A stretch of 64,000 bases of DNA from DASVFB01 sp963815965 (lineage in GTDB: Bacteria > Actinomycetota > Thermoleophilia > Gaiellales > Gaiellaceae). How positions within the stretch are numbered: position 1 is the stretch's first letter; the number at the start of each line of letters is the position of its first letter. Both the position numbers and the translations under genes were made by a program. The notes below the pieces were generated by a model that saw only the letters and a program-made list of their open reading frames with translations, did no database searches and was not told where the DNA came from. The stretch is taken from NCBI GenBank assembly GCA_963815965.1, contig CAWFIT010000017.1, forward strand, positions 124,001-188,000, in the 5' to 3' direction. Positions 53,052-62,250 of this stretch are shown here, one piece after another.

Positions 53052-53929
53052 GGAAGGCGCAGCGACTCGTTCGCGTCGCTGACGAACAGGCCCGGCTTCG
53101 GGCCGCCGCCGATCACGTAGACGCTACCGCCGAGCGCGGCAACGCCGAGCCCGTGGCGCGGCGTCGGCAAATCGGCGAGCCGGCGCCAGTGGCGACGCAG
53201 AACGTCGTAGGCGTAGACCGTGCGAACCGTCCCGCCCGGTGCCTCTCCCCCGACGGAGACGATGGTCTTCCCGACCGCCGCCGCCCCGGTCCCTCCCCGA
53301 GCGTGCGGCACGGGCGCCTCGCGGCGCCATCGCTTCTCGCCGGGCGCCCACGACTCGACGAGCGTGAAGTTCGTGTTCAGGCCCGTGACGCGGCCGGCAA
53401 TCGCGTAGATCCGTCCGCGCGTCGCGGTAACGGCGAGATGCTGGCGCGCCTTCGGGCCGGGGAGCGTCCGCCAGCGGCCGCTTCGCGTGTCGTAGGCCAA
53501 CATCGAGCGGACGTTGCCGCCGTCGCCCACTCCGCCGACGACGTAGATCGTCCCCCGAAGCGCCGCTGCTCCCGCGGCCGCACGTGGCGACGGCATCGAC
53601 ATCGTTCGCCAGCCGCTGCCTTCGAGCACGAACGCGTTACGTTCGGCGCCGTAGCCGCCGAGGACGTACAGCGATCCGCGCGCGACCGTGGCGGCGGCGT
53701 GATTGACGCCCGCGGGAAGGTACGGCCCGCTCCGCCACGTGTCCGACGCAGGCGAGTAGAAATCGACCTTTCGGCTGCTCCCCCCGTCGGCGAGGAAGCC
53801 GCCGGCCACGGCGATCTCGCGGCCGTACGCGGTCGATGCAACCTCAGTGCGTGGCACCGGCAACGGCGCGTGCACGCTCCAGCCGCCCCCGAGAACGGCC
53901 AGCGCACCCAGCGCCGCCCGGAGGAGCAT
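53048..53929 (-). CDS. Kelch-repeat propeller protein, probably exported
   Basis: 293 residues. A short hydrophobic N-terminus (LLRAALGALAVLGGGWSV) and about six kelch repeats with the usual GG pair and spaced Tyr/Trp (AVAGGFLADGG, YVLGGYGAERN, YVVGGVGDGGN, YAIAGRVTG, VSVGGEAPGG, YVIGGGPKPG). Forms a beta-propeller; ligand unknown. It sits 3 bp before rplQ in genome order, at the far end of the ribosomal operon on the same strand, and may be read-through expressed. Confidence 0.83.
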   Translation of the reverse strand: MLLRAALGALAVLGGGWSVHAPLPVPRTEVASTAYGREIAVAGGFLADGGSSRKVDFYSPASDTWRSGPYLPAGVNHAAATVARGSLYVLGGYGAERNAFVLEGSGWRTMSMPSPRAAAGAAALRGTIYVVGGVGDGGNVRSMLAYDTRSGRWRTLPGPKARQHLAVTATRGRIYAIAGRVTGLNTNFTLVESWAPGEKRWRREAPVPHARGGTGAAAVGKTIVSVGGEAPGGTVRTVYAYDVLRRHWRRLADLPTPRHGLGVAALGGSVYVIGGGPKPGLFVSDANESLRLP

Positions 53930-53932
53930 GTC

Positions 53933-54328
53933 CTACCCGCGCTGGGTCGGGCCCACGCCTGCGCCGTCGGGCTCGTAGTCCACGAACTCGAGGTAGACCA
54001 TGTCGGCCGCGTCGCCCTGGCGCGGGCCGAGCTTCACGATGCGGGTGTAGCCTCCGGGGCGGTCGGCGAAGCGCGGCGCGACGTCGGCGAAGAGCTGGTG
54101 CACGACGTCCCGCGACCGCAGCGTCGAGATCGCCTGCCGCCGTGCGGCGAGGTCGCCGCGCCGGCCGAGGGTGATCATCTGCTCGGCGAGCGGCTTGACC
54201 GCCTTCGCCTTCGCTTCGGTGGTCTTGATCCGGCCGTGTTCGATCAGCGCACCGGCGAGGTTCGCGTAGAGCGACTTGCGGTGGGCGGACGTCCGCCCGA
54301 GCTTCTTGCCGGCGCGCTGATGTCTCAT
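53933..54328 (-). CDS. rplQ: 50S ribosomal protein L17
   Basis: 131 residues: MRHQRAGKKLGRTSAHRKSL and NLAGALIEHGRIKTTEAKAK are diagnostic. ATG 54328, 4 bp after rpoA. The C-terminal MVYLEFVDYEPDGAG is slightly extended. Last gene of the alpha operon here. Confidence 0.98.
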   Translation of the reverse strand: MRHQRAGKKLGRTSAHRKSLYANLAGALIEHGRIKTTEAKAKAVKPLAEQMITLGRRGDLAARRQAISTLRSRDVVHQLFADVAPRFADRPGGYTRIVKLGPRQGDAADMVYLEFVDYEPDGAGVGPTQRG

Positions 54329-54332
54329 TCGA

Positions 54333-55313
54333 TTACAGCTCTTCGCCTCTGAGGTTCAGTCCGTGCGCGGCGAGCGTCTCCTTGACTTCCTCGATCGACT
54401 TCTTGCCGAAGTTCGGAATCGCGGCGAGCTCGTTCTCGGTCTTCGTGACGAGATCGCCGATCGTCTCGATGCCGACGCGCTTGAGGCAGTTGTACGACCG
54501 CACGCCGAGCTCGAGCTCCTCGATCGGGAAGTTCTCCATCCCGTGCGCGAGCGACTCGGTCGGCCCACCGCCGTCGACCGGCGCTGCGGCGACCTCGCCG
54601 AAGCCCTGGATCTTCTCGATGTCGGTGAAGATCGCGAGCTGACGGATGAGGATCTCGGCGGCCTGTGCGATCGCCTCCTTGGGATCGAGCGTGCCGTCGG
54701 TCGAGACGTCGAGACGCAGCTTGTCGTAGTCGGTGCGCTGACCGACACGGGCGGCTTCGACGTCGTACGAGACGCGGCGGACGGGCGAGAAGATGGCGTC
54801 GATCGGGATGACGCCGATCGTCGTCTCGGAGCCGCGCGCGAGCTCGGTCGGCGCGTAGCCGCGGCCACGGCCGATGGTCAGCGTGATGTCGAGACGCCCC
54901 TTGTCGGACAGATGTGCGATCACGAGCTCCGGGTTCAGGATCTCGAGGTCGGCAGGCGCCTCGATGTCGCCGGCCGTGACCTCGCCCGTGCCCTTTGCCG
55001 ACATGCGCACCTCGATCTCCGGCGACTCGCCGTGGAGCACGCAGATCATGCTCTTGAGGTTGAGGATGATGTCGGTGACGTCCTCGCGAACGCCGGGAAG
55101 CGTCGTGAACTCGTGCGAGACGCCCTCGATCTTCACCGAGGTGACGGCGGCGCCCTCGAGCGACGAGAGCAGCACGCGGCGCAACGAGTTGCCGAACGTG
55201 TAACCGAAGCCACGATCCAGCGGCTCGATCACGAAGACTCCGCGGTTCTCGTCCACTTCCTCGTGAACGATCTTCGGAATCTGGAACTCCCTCAAACTGG
55301 TCATAGTTGCCAA
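54333..55313 (-). CDS. rpoA: RNA polymerase alpha subunit
   Basis: 323-326 residues. N-terminal assembly domain (EPLDRGFGYTFGNSLRRVLL, EIEVRMSAKGTGEVTAGDI) and C-terminal domain with the DNA/UP-element helix-hairpin-helix (ELELGVRSYNCLKRVGIETI, NFGKKSIEEVKETL). TTG 55313 has AAAGGA at a good distance; ATG 55304, three codons on, is the conventional-looking alternative with a spacing of about 14 nt. Confidence 0.98.
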   Translation of the reverse strand: MATMTSLREFQIPKIVHEEVDENRGVFVIEPLDRGFGYTFGNSLRRVLLSSLEGAAVTSVKIEGVSHEFTTLPGVREDVTDIILNLKSMICVLHGESPEIEVRMSAKGTGEVTAGDIEAPADLEILNPELVIAHLSDKGRLDITLTIGRGRGYAPTELARGSETTIGVIPIDAIFSPVRRVSYDVEAARVGQRTDYDKLRLDVSTDGTLDPKEAIAQAAEILIRQLAIFTDIEKIQGFGEVAAAPVDGGGPTESLAHGMENFPIEELELGVRSYNCLKRVGIETIGDLVTKTENELAAIPNFGKKSIEEVKETLAAHGLNLRGEEL

Positions 55314-55329
55314 GGCAATCCTTTCTTTC

Positions 55330-55950
55330 TTACTTGCTGTAGAGCTCGACGATGAGTGACTCCTGCACGGGAGTGTCGATCTCCTCCCGCTCGGGCCACT
55401 TCAGGATCTTGCCGGTCAGGTTGTCGTGGTCGGCCTGCAGCCACGGCGCGACCGATGCGGTCAGGTCGGTGGCGTCGCGGACGACGGCCTCGGCCGACGA
55501 GCCGGGCGCGATGGTGACGACGTCGTTCGGGCGCACCTGATAGCTCGGGATGTTCACCCTCCGGCCGTTCACGTGGAAGTGCCCGTGGCGGACGAGCTGC
55601 CGGGCCTGCGCGCGCGAGGCGGCGAAGCCGAGTCGGTAGACGACGTTGTCGAGGCGGGTCTCGAGGATGCGGAGCAGGTTCTCGCCCGTGACCCCGGTGC
55701 CGCGAGTCGCCTTCTCGTAGTAGGTGCGGAACTGCTTCTCGAGCAGGCCGTAGTAGCGGCGAGCCTTCTGCTTCTCGCGCAGCTGCAGCAGGTACTCGCT
55801 CTGCTTGATGCGGCCGCGGCCGTGCTCGCCCGGCGGATAGCTCCGGCGCTCGATCGCGCACTTCTCGGTCAGACAGCGCTCGCCCTTGAGGAAGAGCTTC
55901 ATCCCCTCGCGGCGGCACTGCTTGCACTTCGGCGAGCGGTCGCGCGCCAT
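55330..55950 (-). CDS. rpsD: 30S ribosomal protein S4 (zinc-type)
   Basis: 206 residues. MARDRSPKCKQCRREGMKLF with CxxC plus two further Cys (CLTEKCAIERRSY) gives the C+ zinc form. S4 RNA-binding domain LDNVVYRLGFAASRAQARQL, HGHFHVNGRRVNIPSY. ATG shares a base with the rpsK stop. In many bacteria S4 represses this operon. Confidence 0.98.
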   Translation of the reverse strand: MARDRSPKCKQCRREGMKLFLKGERCLTEKCAIERRSYPPGEHGRGRIKQSEYLLQLREKQKARRYYGLLEKQFRTYYEKATRGTGVTGENLLRILETRLDNVVYRLGFAASRAQARQLVRHGHFHVNGRRVNIPSYQVRPNDVVTIAPGSSAEAVVRDATDLTASVAPWLQADHDNLTGKILKWPEREEIDTPVQESLIVELYSK

Positions 55951-56354
55951 CAGACACGCCTCCGCTTCTTGGGCCGGACGCCGTTGTGCGCCTGCGGCGA
56001 GACGTCGCGGACACCGAGGATCTCGAGCCCAGCGGCCTGAAGCGAACGGATCGCCGTCTCGCGGCCCGAGCCGGGTCCCTTGACGAAGACCTCGACCTTC
56101 TGCAGGCCGTGCTCCATGCCCTTGCGCGCGCACGAGTCGGCGGTCACCTGCGCGGCGAACGGCGTCGACTTGCGCGAGCCCTTGAAGCCTGCCGAGCCGG
56201 CCGACTCCCACGCGATGACGTTCCCGTCCTTGTCCGTGAGCGAGACGATCGTGTTGTTGAACGACGTCTTGATGTGCGCCTGGCCGATGGCGATGTTCTT
56301 GCGCACGCGGCGCCGCGTGCGACCGCGGGTCGCCTGTCTACGAGGAGGCGCCAT
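55950..56354 (-). CDS. rpsK: 30S ribosomal protein S11
   Basis: 134 residues: HIKTSFNNTIVSLTDKDGNV, GFKGSRKSTPFAAQVTAD, KGPGSGRETAIRSLQAAGLE and the basic HNGVRPKKRRRV end. One-base overlap with both neighbours (rpsM stop region and rpsD start). Confidence 0.98.
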   Translation of the reverse strand: MAPPRRQATRGRTRRRVRKNIAIGQAHIKTSFNNTIVSLTDKDGNVIAWESAGSAGFKGSRKSTPFAAQVTADSCARKGMEHGLQKVEVFVKGPGSGRETAIRSLQAAGLEILGVRDVSPQAHNGVRPKKRRRV

Positions 56355-56737
56355 TAAGTCTTAGACGCTGCCTTCTTGCCGCGCCCGACGGTCTTCTTCG
56401 GGCCCTTGCGCGTGCGCGCATTCGTCTTCGTCCGCTGGCCGTTCACCGGCAAGCCGCGGCGATGGCGGATGCCGCGGTAGGCGCCGATCTCGCCGAGACG
56501 CTTGACGGCCTGGGTGCGCTCGCGGCGAAGGTCGCCCTCGACCTCGAGCTCCGTGTCGATGTAGTCGCGCAGCTTCGTCACTTCCTCGTCGGTGAGGTCC
56601 TTCACCTTCGTGTCCGGCGAGATGCCGAGTTCGGCGGTGACCTTCTGCGCGGTCGACTGGCCGATGCCGTAGATGTACGTGAGCCCGATCTCGAGCCGCT
56701 TCTGATTTGGAAGATTGACTCCGGCGATGCGTGCCAT
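56354..56737 (-). CDS. rpsM: 30S ribosomal protein S13
   Basis: 127 residues: MARIAGVNLPNQKRLEIGLT, YIYGIGQSTAQKV, IGAYRGIRHRRGLPVNGQRT. ATG 56737 preceded by AGGAG; the reading from 56827 is longer but its extra part overlaps rpmJ and is not S13-like. Confidence 0.98.
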   Translation of the reverse strand: MARIAGVNLPNQKRLEIGLTYIYGIGQSTAQKVTAELGISPDTKVKDLTDEEVTKLRDYIDTELEVEGDLRRERTQAVKRLGEIGAYRGIRHRRGLPVNGQRTKTNARTRKGPKKTVGRGKKAASKT

Positions 56738-56744
56738 TGGTCTC

Positions 56745-56858
56745 CTAGCCTTGGCGCTGCTTGTGACGTGGATTCGTGCAGATGACCATGGTCCGGCCGT
56801 GCCGCTTGATGACGCGGCACCGCTCACACATGGGCTTGACGGACGGTCTTACCTTCAT
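56745..56858 (-). CDS. rpmJ: 50S ribosomal protein L36 (zinc-type)
   Basis: 37 residues, MKVRPSVKPMCERCRVIKRH ... CTNPRHKQRQG, with the Cys-Cys-Cys-His zinc site. Two ATG codons in a row (56861, 56858) overlap the infA stop; the second gives the standard N-terminus. Confidence 0.97.
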   Translation of the reverse strand: MKVRPSVKPMCERCRVIKRHGRTMVICTNPRHKQRQG

Positions 56859-57079
56859 CATCGATACCTGTACGTAATTCGGCCGCGTGTGAGGTCGTAT
56901 GGCGACAATTCCACTTTGACCTTGTCGCCGGGAAGGATCCGGATGTAGTGCTTCCGCATCTTCCCCGAGATCGTCGCGAGAACGCTGTGGCCGCCTTCGA
57001 CCTCGACTCGGAACATGGTGCTCGGCAGAGCCTCGGTGATCTCGCCCTCGACCTCGATTTTGTCCTCTTGCTTGGCCAA
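56858..57079 (-). CDS. infA: Translation initiation factor IF-1
   Basis: 73 residues, OB fold: KQEDKIEVEGEITEALPSTM, VLATISGKMRKHYIRILPGD, SPYDLTRGRITYRYR. TTG 57079 preceded by AAAGGGA gives the exact family length; earlier in-frame starts would only add unrelated sequence. Confidence 0.97.
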   Translation of the reverse strand: MAKQEDKIEVEGEITEALPSTMFRVEVEGGHSVLATISGKMRKHYIRILPGDKVKVELSPYDLTRGRITYRYR

Positions 57080-57138
57080 ATCCCTTTCGTTTCGAATGCA
57101 CAAAAAATGCGCACGAAATACCGCCTCGTGCGGACGAA

Positions 57139-57906
57139 TTATGGTAGCAAACTGGCCTCGAGCCTCTGAGTGAGGATTTTCGGACCGCCCTCCGTCACCG
57201 CGACAGTGTGCTCGAAATGGGCCGACAGCGACTGGTCGGCCGTCGAGATCGACCACTCGTCGTCGTGGAGGTACACGTCGGGGCCGCCGGCGTTGATCAT
57301 CGGCTCGATCGCCAGGGTCATCCCGGGCTGAAGCAGGGGCCCGTGCCCGGGCTCGCCGAAGTTCGGGATCTGCGGATCCTCGTGCATCTTCCGGCCCACC
57401 CCGTGCCCGACGAGACTGCGGACGACCGAGAAGCCGGCGTCCTCCGTCGTCTTCTGCACGGCGTGGCCGATGTCGGAGAGGTGGTTGCCGGGGCGGGCCT
57501 GCTCGATCCCTGCTGCGAGCGCGGCCTGTCCCGCGTCGAGCAAGCGCTGCGCCTCGTCGGAGATCTCGCCGACGGGGAACGTGTAGGCCGAGTCGCCGAC
57601 GAAGCCGCCCAGCGTGACGCCGACGTCGACGGAGAGCACGTCTCCCTCCGCGAGCTGGTACGGGCCGGGGATGCCGTGCACGACCATCGAGTTCGGCGAC
57701 GTGCAGATCGAGGCTGGGTAGCCGCGGTAGCCCTTGAACGTGGGCACGCCGCCTCGCGAGCGGATGAACTCCTCGGCGAGCTCGTCGAGCTCGTCCGTCG
57801 TAACGCCCGGACGGATGTGCTCGCCGAGCAGGTCGAGTGTCTCGACGACGACGCGCGCCGCGAGCTCCATCTGCTCGATCTCGCCTGAGCTCTTGCGGAT
57901 GATCAC
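57139..57906 (-). CDS. map: Methionine aminopeptidase type I
   Basis: 255 residues. Metal ligands visible in VDVGVTLGGFVGDSAYTF (two Asp), GHGVGRKMHEDP (His), LAIEPM (Glu) and FEHTVAVTEGG (Glu). PNSMVVHGIPG carries the substrate His. Removes N-terminal Met. GTG 57906 overlaps the adk stop as GTGA. Confidence 0.97.
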   Translation of the reverse strand: MIIRKSSGEIEQMELAARVVVETLDLLGEHIRPGVTTDELDELAEEFIRSRGGVPTFKGYRGYPASICTSPNSMVVHGIPGPYQLAEGDVLSVDVGVTLGGFVGDSAYTFPVGEISDEAQRLLDAGQAALAAGIEQARPGNHLSDIGHAVQKTTEDAGFSVVRSLVGHGVGRKMHEDPQIPNFGEPGHGPLLQPGMTLAIEPMINAGGPDVYLHDDEWSISTADQSLSAHFEHTVAVTEGGPKILTQRLEASLLP

Positions 57907-58478
57907 GCGACCGCCGCCTGCTCGAGCGCCTGCTGGATCTCCGCGAAGACTTCGTTTACAGAGCGGTCGCCGTGGACGGTGACGACGTTGGAGCGGATGC
58001 GGTACCACTCGATCAGCGGCTCCGTCTCGCGGCGGTAGATCTCGAGACGCTTGGCAATCGCCTCCGGCGTGTCGTCGACGCGGCCTTCGATCTGTGCGCG
58101 CTTCAAGAGCCGTTCGATGGACACCGCGTGCGGCAGCTGGAGGACGAAGACGACATCGAGCTCCTTGCCGATCTCCCGCAGCATCGGCTCGAGCGCCTCC
58201 GCCTGCGCCATCGTGCGGGGGAAGCCGTCGAGCGCGAAGCCCTTCTCGGTGTCGTCCTGCGCGAGGCGCTCGCGGATCAGCTCGATCATCAGATCGTCCG
58301 GCACGAGGTCGCCTCGGTCGTAGATCGGCTTCACCTTGCGGCCGAGCTCCGTCCCGGCCGCCATCGCGGCGCGCAGTATGTCGCCCGTGGCGATGTGCGG
58401 GATCCCGTATGACTCGCAGATCCGCTTCGCCTGCGTCCCTTTTCCGGAGCCCTGCGGCCCCAGCAGAAGAATGTTCAC
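57903..58478 (-). CDS. adk: Adenylate kinase (short LID)
   Basis: 191 residues. GPQGSGKGTQAKRI (P-loop), ATGDILRAAMAAGTELG, LDGFPRTMAQAEAL. The LID is the short non-zinc type (IEGRVDDTPEAIAKRLEIY), as in actinobacteria. Lies between secY and map, the standard position. Confidence 0.97.
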   Translation of the reverse strand: MNILLLGPQGSGKGTQAKRICESYGIPHIATGDILRAAMAAGTELGRKVKPIYDRGDLVPDDLMIELIRERLAQDDTEKGFALDGFPRTMAQAEALEPMLREIGKELDVVFVLQLPHAVSIERLLKRAQIEGRVDDTPEAIAKRLEIYRRETEPLIEWYRIRSNVVTVHGDRSVNEVFAEIQQALEQAAVA

Positions 58479-58488
58479 GTAACGGGCT

Positions 58489-59748
<1,260 letters not shown>

Positions 59749-60330
59749 CTAGCTGTCGGTCTCCTCGGCCTGCTCGGTCGCTTCCGCCTCGGGCTCTTCC
59801 GTGGCGGGCTTGGCCTTCGCCTTGCTCTTGGTCTTCTTCACCTTCGGCTCGCGCAGCAGCGTGACGGAACCGCCGGCGGCCTCGATCTTCTCGCGAGCGC
59901 TCGCCGAGACGGCGTGCGCGACAACGGTCAAAGTGGTGGTCAGCTCGCCCTTGCCGAGGATCTTCACGTCCTTGCGCGTCGTGCGGATCAGGCCGGCCTC
60001 CTTCAGTAGCTCCGGAGTTACCTCGGTGCCTGCGTCGAACCGCTCGAGCCCAGCGACGTTCACGGGCTGCGAGTACGTGCGGAAGGGGCCGATCGGCATC
60101 GCGTCCTTGGACGTCGAGCCGCGCTCCTTCCCTGTCCGCATGTAGATGGGCATCTGGCCGCCTTCGAACCCGGCGCGCATCTTGTGCGAGCCCGAGCGCG
60201 ACTTCTGGCCCTTGATGCCGCGACCGGAATAGCGACCCTTGCCCGAGCCCAGGCCGCGGCCGACGCGCTTGCGGTCCTTGCGCGGCTGGGCGGGGCTGAG
60301 GTTCGAGAGGTTGAGCTGTTCGGACGCCAC
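59749..60330 (-). CDS. rplO: 50S ribosomal protein L15 with acidic tail
   Basis: 193 residues. RKRVGRGLGSGKGRYSGRGI and GFEGGQMPIYMRTGKERGS are diagnostic; the usual protein ends near residue 150. About 40 extra residues follow: a Lys-rich stretch, then Glu/Thr/Ala-rich acid sequence (ATEEPEAEATEQAEETDS). Start shares a base with the rpmD stop. Confidence 0.97.
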   Translation of the reverse strand: MASEQLNLSNLSPAQPRKDRKRVGRGLGSGKGRYSGRGIKGQKSRSGSHKMRAGFEGGQMPIYMRTGKERGSTSKDAMPIGPFRTYSQPVNVAGLERFDAGTEVTPELLKEAGLIRTTRKDVKILGKGELTTTLTVVAHAVSASAREKIEAAGGSVTLLREPKVKKTKSKAKAKPATEEPEAEATEQAEETDS

Positions 60331-60512
60331 TACTTGGTCTCCTCGACGCGCACGAGATGGCGCACCTTCCTCAGCATACCGGCGACGACCGGGCCTTCCT
60401 CGTGCTCGGCCGAGCGGCCGATTTTCCCGAGGCCGAGCGCGCGCAGCGTGCCGCGGTGGCGCTGCGAATTGCCGATCTGGGAACGAACCTGCGTGACCTT
60501 AAGCTTCGCCAC
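60330..60512 (-). CDS. rpmD: 50S ribosomal protein L30
   Basis: 60 residues: VAKLKVTQVRSQIGNSQRHR, GLGKIGRSAEHEEGPVVAGM. GTG 60512 lies inside the end of rpsE (14-bp overlap); longer readings would be nonsense of the other frame. Confidence 0.96.
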   Translation of the reverse strand: MAKLKVTQVRSQIGNSQRHRGTLRALGLGKIGRSAEHEEGPVVAGMLRKVRHLVRVEETK

Positions 60513-61194
60513 CAGCCTCCTCCTCGGGTGCCGCAGGCTCCTCCGCCTCGGGCTCGGTGGGCGCTTCTTCGACCTGAGCGGTCGCCGGCTCGACGGCCTC
60601 GATCCCCAAGATGACCTCGACCGGCGTCTCGGGCTCGGTCGCTTCCTCGGGCTCAGGCTCCGGCTGCGGCGCCTTATACGGGAGCACGCGGGAAATGGGA
60701 AGGCCGCGCGTCTGCGCGACTTCCTCGGGCCGGCGAAGCCTCTGCAACGCATTCACGGTCGCCTTCGCCATGTTGATCGGATTCGTCGTGCCGAGGCTCT
60801 TCGCGAGGATGTCGCGGATGCCCGCCAGCTCCAGGACGGCGCGGACGCCGCCGCCGGCGATGACGCCGGTTCCCTCGCTCGCCGGCCGCAACAGCACGCG
60901 CGCGGCGCCGAACGCCCCGAGCGACTCGTGCGTGATCGTCGAGCCGTGCTTTGGAACGGCGAAGAGATTTTTCTTCGCGTCGTCGACCGCCTTCGTGATC
61001 GCAAGCGGAACCTCGCGCGCCTTTCCGTAGCCGACGCCGACGCGGTCCACTTCGTCGCCGATGACGACGAGCGCCGTGAACGAGAACCGCCGACCGCCCT
61101 TGACCACCTTGGCGACGCGGTTGATCTCGATCACCCGCTCCTTGAGCTCGCGCACCTCTTCGCGCGCGAACACTTCACGTTCGACACTTGTCAT
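60499..61194 (-). CDS. rpsE: 30S ribosomal protein S5 with long acidic tail
   Basis: 231 residues. RVAKVVKGGRRFSFTALVVI, GYGKAREVPLAITKAVDDAK, RPASEGTGVIAGGGVRAVLE and TTNPINMAKATVNAL are the S5 core. Normal S5 ends near residue 170; here some 55 residues rich in Glu, Pro and Ala follow. ATG 61194 has a strong Shine-Dalgarno sequence (GAGGTGA, 6 nt spacing) that lies in the closing stem of the element upstream. Confidence 0.97.
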   Translation of the reverse strand: MTSVEREVFAREEVRELKERVIEINRVAKVVKGGRRFSFTALVVIGDEVDRVGVGYGKAREVPLAITKAVDDAKKNLFAVPKHGSTITHESLGAFGAARVLLRPASEGTGVIAGGGVRAVLELAGIRDILAKSLGTTNPINMAKATVNALQRLRRPEEVAQTRGLPISRVLPYKAPQPEPEPEEATEPETPVEVILGIEAVEPATAQVEEAPTEPEAEEPAAPEEEAGGEA

Positions 61195-61203
61195 CGATGT
61201 TCA

Positions 61204-61351
61204 CCTCTCGTGTAGGTCGTGCCGCCCAGCCGCGAAAAGCAAGCGAGACAAGGACGCAGGGAGCGCTCGTAGCCAGAGGCTACGGGCGCGACTGAGGACG
61301 CTGTATCGCGCCGCTTTGCAGCGCCCTGGGCGGTACGAGATACGCGAGAGG
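61204..61351 (-). promoter_or_regulatory. Structured intercistronic element sequestering the rpsE ribosome-binding site
   Basis: In an operon where neighbours mostly touch, 166 bp separate rplR from rpsE. The gap is spanned by a 26-nt inverted repeat, arms 61351-61326 and 61229-61204 on the minus strand, pairing at 22 of 26 positions. The outer seven pairs include the GAGAGG of the rpsE Shine-Dalgarno site. Inside are a hairpin GTAGCC-TCT-GGCTAC (61287-61273) and a GGCGCTG/CGGCGC-type stem near 61325-61308. In RNA this is a long closed domain that would hide the rpsE start unless opened. No known class recognised; an inserted MITE-like repeat is the alternative. Confidence 0.65.
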
Positions 61352-61360
61352 GGGACATCA

Positions 61361-61717
61361 TCAAAACTTCAGCCCTCCCTCGCGTGCGCCGTCGGCGAGC
61401 GCCTTGACGCGTCCGTGATACAGGTAGCCGGCGCGGTCGAAGACGCACGTCTCGATGCCGGCCTCCTTTGCCGCGGCGGCAAGAAGCTTGCCGACCTCGG
61501 CCGCCTGCTCGATCTTCGTGCCTTTGAAGGACGCCCGCAGCGGCAGCCAGGACGCCGCGGCGAGAGTCTTCCCCGCGTGGTCGTCGACGAGCTGCGCCGA
61601 GATGCCCCGGTTCGACCGGAAGACGACCAGGCGGGGACGCTCGGCCGTGCCGAAGAGCTTGCCGCGCACGCGCTTGTGCCGGCGAGCGCGAGCCTGTGGC
61701 TTCGTCAGCGTCGCCAT
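61361..61717 (-). CDS. rplR: 50S ribosomal protein L18
   Basis: 118 residues: RRHKRVRGKLFGTAERPRLV, RSNRGISAQLVDDHAGKTL, CVFDRAGYLYHGRVKALADG. ATG shares one base with the rplF stop. Followed by the structured gap before rpsE. Confidence 0.98.
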   Translation of the reverse strand: MATLTKPQARARRHKRVRGKLFGTAERPRLVVFRSNRGISAQLVDDHAGKTLAAASWLPLRASFKGTKIEQAAEVGKLLAAAAKEAGIETCVFDRAGYLYHGRVKALADGAREGGLKF

Positions 61718-62250
61718 TACGCGCGCTTCCCGACCTTGCGGCGAACGTACTCGCCCTCGTAGCGGATGCCCTTGCCCTTGTACGGCTCGGGCTTGCGCAC
61801 CTTGCGCACCTTCGCGGCGACCTCGCCGACCTGCTGCTTGTCCACGCCCTTGACGAGGACCTGCGTGGGCACGGGCACCTCGAACGTGATGCCAAGCGGC
61901 GGATCGATGACGACAGGATGTGAGTAGCCGACGTTGAGCTCGAGCGACGTGCCGCGCAGGCTCGCGCGATAGCCGACGCCCTGGATCTCGAGGCGCTTCT
62001 CGAATCCTTTTGTGACTCCCTCGACCATGTTGGCAATCAGCGAGCGCGTCAGTCCGTGCAGCGCACGATCCTCGCCGCGGTCGGTCGGGCGCGTGACGAC
62101 GAGTTCGTCGTCCTGGCGCTCGACCGTGATCCGCACAGGCACGGCCTGCGTGAGCTCGCCGAGCGGCCCGTTGACCATGATGCGGCCGGGGTCGATGGCG
62201 ATGTTAACGCCGGTCGGCACGGGGATTGGTTGTCTTCCGATGCGGCTCAT
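61717..62250 (-). CDS. rplF: 50S ribosomal protein L6
   Basis: 177 residues: MSRIGRQPIPVPTGVNIAID, GVTKGFEKRLEIQGVGYRAS and PEPYKGKGIRYEGEYVRRK. One-base overlaps at both ends. Confidence 0.98.
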   Translation of the reverse strand: MSRIGRQPIPVPTGVNIAIDPGRIMVNGPLGELTQAVPVRITVERQDDELVVTRPTDRGEDRALHGLTRSLIANMVEGVTKGFEKRLEIQGVGYRASLRGTSLELNVGYSHPVVIDPPLGITFEVPVPTQVLVKGVDKQQVGEVAAKVRKVRKPEPYKGKGIRYEGEYVRRKVGKRA

